Assembly (NCBI GenBank): GCA_030671095.1
Contig: DAOVAK010000165.1
Span: forward strand, 1-6,458
Origin: Deltaproteobacteria bacterium
GTDB taxonomy: Bacteria; Desulfobacterota; DSM-4660; Desulfatiglandales; HGW-15
DNA length: 6,458 nt
Direction of reading: 5' to 3'
In this document: positions 6,119 through 6,458 of the stretch, piece by piece
How the letters are laid out: the number at the start of each line of letters is the position of its first letter
Position numbering within the stretch: position 1 is the first letter of the stretch
Position numbers and translations under genes: made by a program
Notes under the pieces: model-generated
The model's database searches: none
What the model was told of the DNA's origin: nothing
The model's input: the letters and a program-made list of their open reading frames with translations, nothing else

Positions 6119-6458
6119 TCAGAAAATCACTCGCACTCCGCCCAGATCCTGAATTGAAAAGGCGTGCTTCTCCTCAGGGGCGCCGATAAATATATTGTTG
6201 GTGGGCACTCCGAATTCTTTGGAAACAGCCTCAATGATCTCCGGACCAAATTTACCCTCGCGCGCTACGAGCTTCACTCTTAGCATCGGGAAAATCTTCT
6301 CTAATGCCTCCAGACTGTGTTTGATTTCTTCCTCGTCATTTTGCCCTGGATTTGGGTAGAGATGGAAGATCACCACCGAGCGGCTTGACTCGTTATTGAC
6401 GATGTAGTTGAAAGCGACGTGCAAGCGGCGCAAGTTTCCGCCTCTGGCAAACAGTACC
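6119..6458 (-). CDS. C-terminal part of a larger protein, possibly an APC-type amino-acid permease tail (5' end outside window)
   Basis: The frame stays open to the window edge. Before the TTG at 6433 it reads VLFARGGN, which continues smoothly into LRRLHVAFNYIV, so the gene almost certainly begins outside the window. The 112 visible residues look like a soluble alpha/beta domain. There is a hydrophobic strand (SVVIFHLYP), a helix rich in Glu and Lys, a second strand (RVKLVAR), the segment KFGPEIIEAVSKEFGVP, a strand with IFIGAP, and the end DLGGVRVIF. No transmembrane segment lies in the visible part. From memory, a cytosolic tail with a similar GGNL/RLHVA opening and DLGGVR ending follows the membrane domain of some APC-superfamily permeases; this was not checked. 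The fold also resembles Usp domains. The stop is TGA at 6121-6119. It runs the same way as the kinase gene, but a separate promoter lies between them. Confidence 0.6.
   Translation of the reverse strand, partial: VLFARGGNLRRLHVAFNYIVNNESSRSVVIFHLYPNPGQNDEEEIKHSLEALEKIFPMLRVKLVAREGKFGPEIIEAVSKEFGVPTNNIFIGAPEEKHAFSIQDLGGVRVIF

Overview
The window holds five genes in about 6.5 kb. It reads like a chromosomal signalling and energy-stress region of an anaerobic bacterium. The gene repertoire suggests Desulfobacterota (the former Deltaproteobacteria): a phosphoenolpyruvate-synthase-like protein with a non-standard tail next to a universal stress protein, a sigma-54 activator with its kinase, and a possible permease tail. 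By eye the base composition is about half GC. The lineage is inferred from protein resemblance and was not tested. No RNA gene, insertion sequence, CRISPR array or phage gene was seen.

Layout. On the plus strand, positions 1-408 are a universal stress protein (UspA family) whose first few codons lie outside the window. A 83-base gap with a candidate promoter and ribosome site leads to a large gene at 492-3098. This 868-residue protein has the ATP-grasp and phosphohistidine domains of pyruvate,water dikinase, but lacks a recognisable PEP/pyruvate barrel and carries a different C-terminal domain. A 47-base convergent junction (3099-3145) with an imperfect hairpin separates it from a two-gene minus-strand operon. 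In that operon, a membrane sensor histidine kinase (5976-4516) is followed, with a 4-base ATGA overlap, by an NtrC-type sigma-54 response regulator (4519-3146). The 142-base gap upstream of the kinase has a good sigma-70-type promoter (TTGCTA, 17 bases, TATAAT) and an 8-bp inverted repeat at the predicted transcription start. The right edge (6119-6458, minus) is the C-terminal end of a further gene, possibly the cytosolic tail of an amino-acid permease.

How they may work together. The kinase and regulator are almost certainly a cognate pair. The kinase would sense an extracytoplasmic signal and phosphorylate Asp54 of the regulator, which would activate sigma-54 promoters. No convincing sigma-54 promoter was found here, so its targets probably lie elsewhere. 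The stress protein and dikinase-like protein are probably co-regulated, since both bind ATP and they lie 83 bases apart. What the dikinase-like protein phosphorylates is the main open question: its ATP and histidine machinery looks intact, while the usual PEP-forming module is absent.
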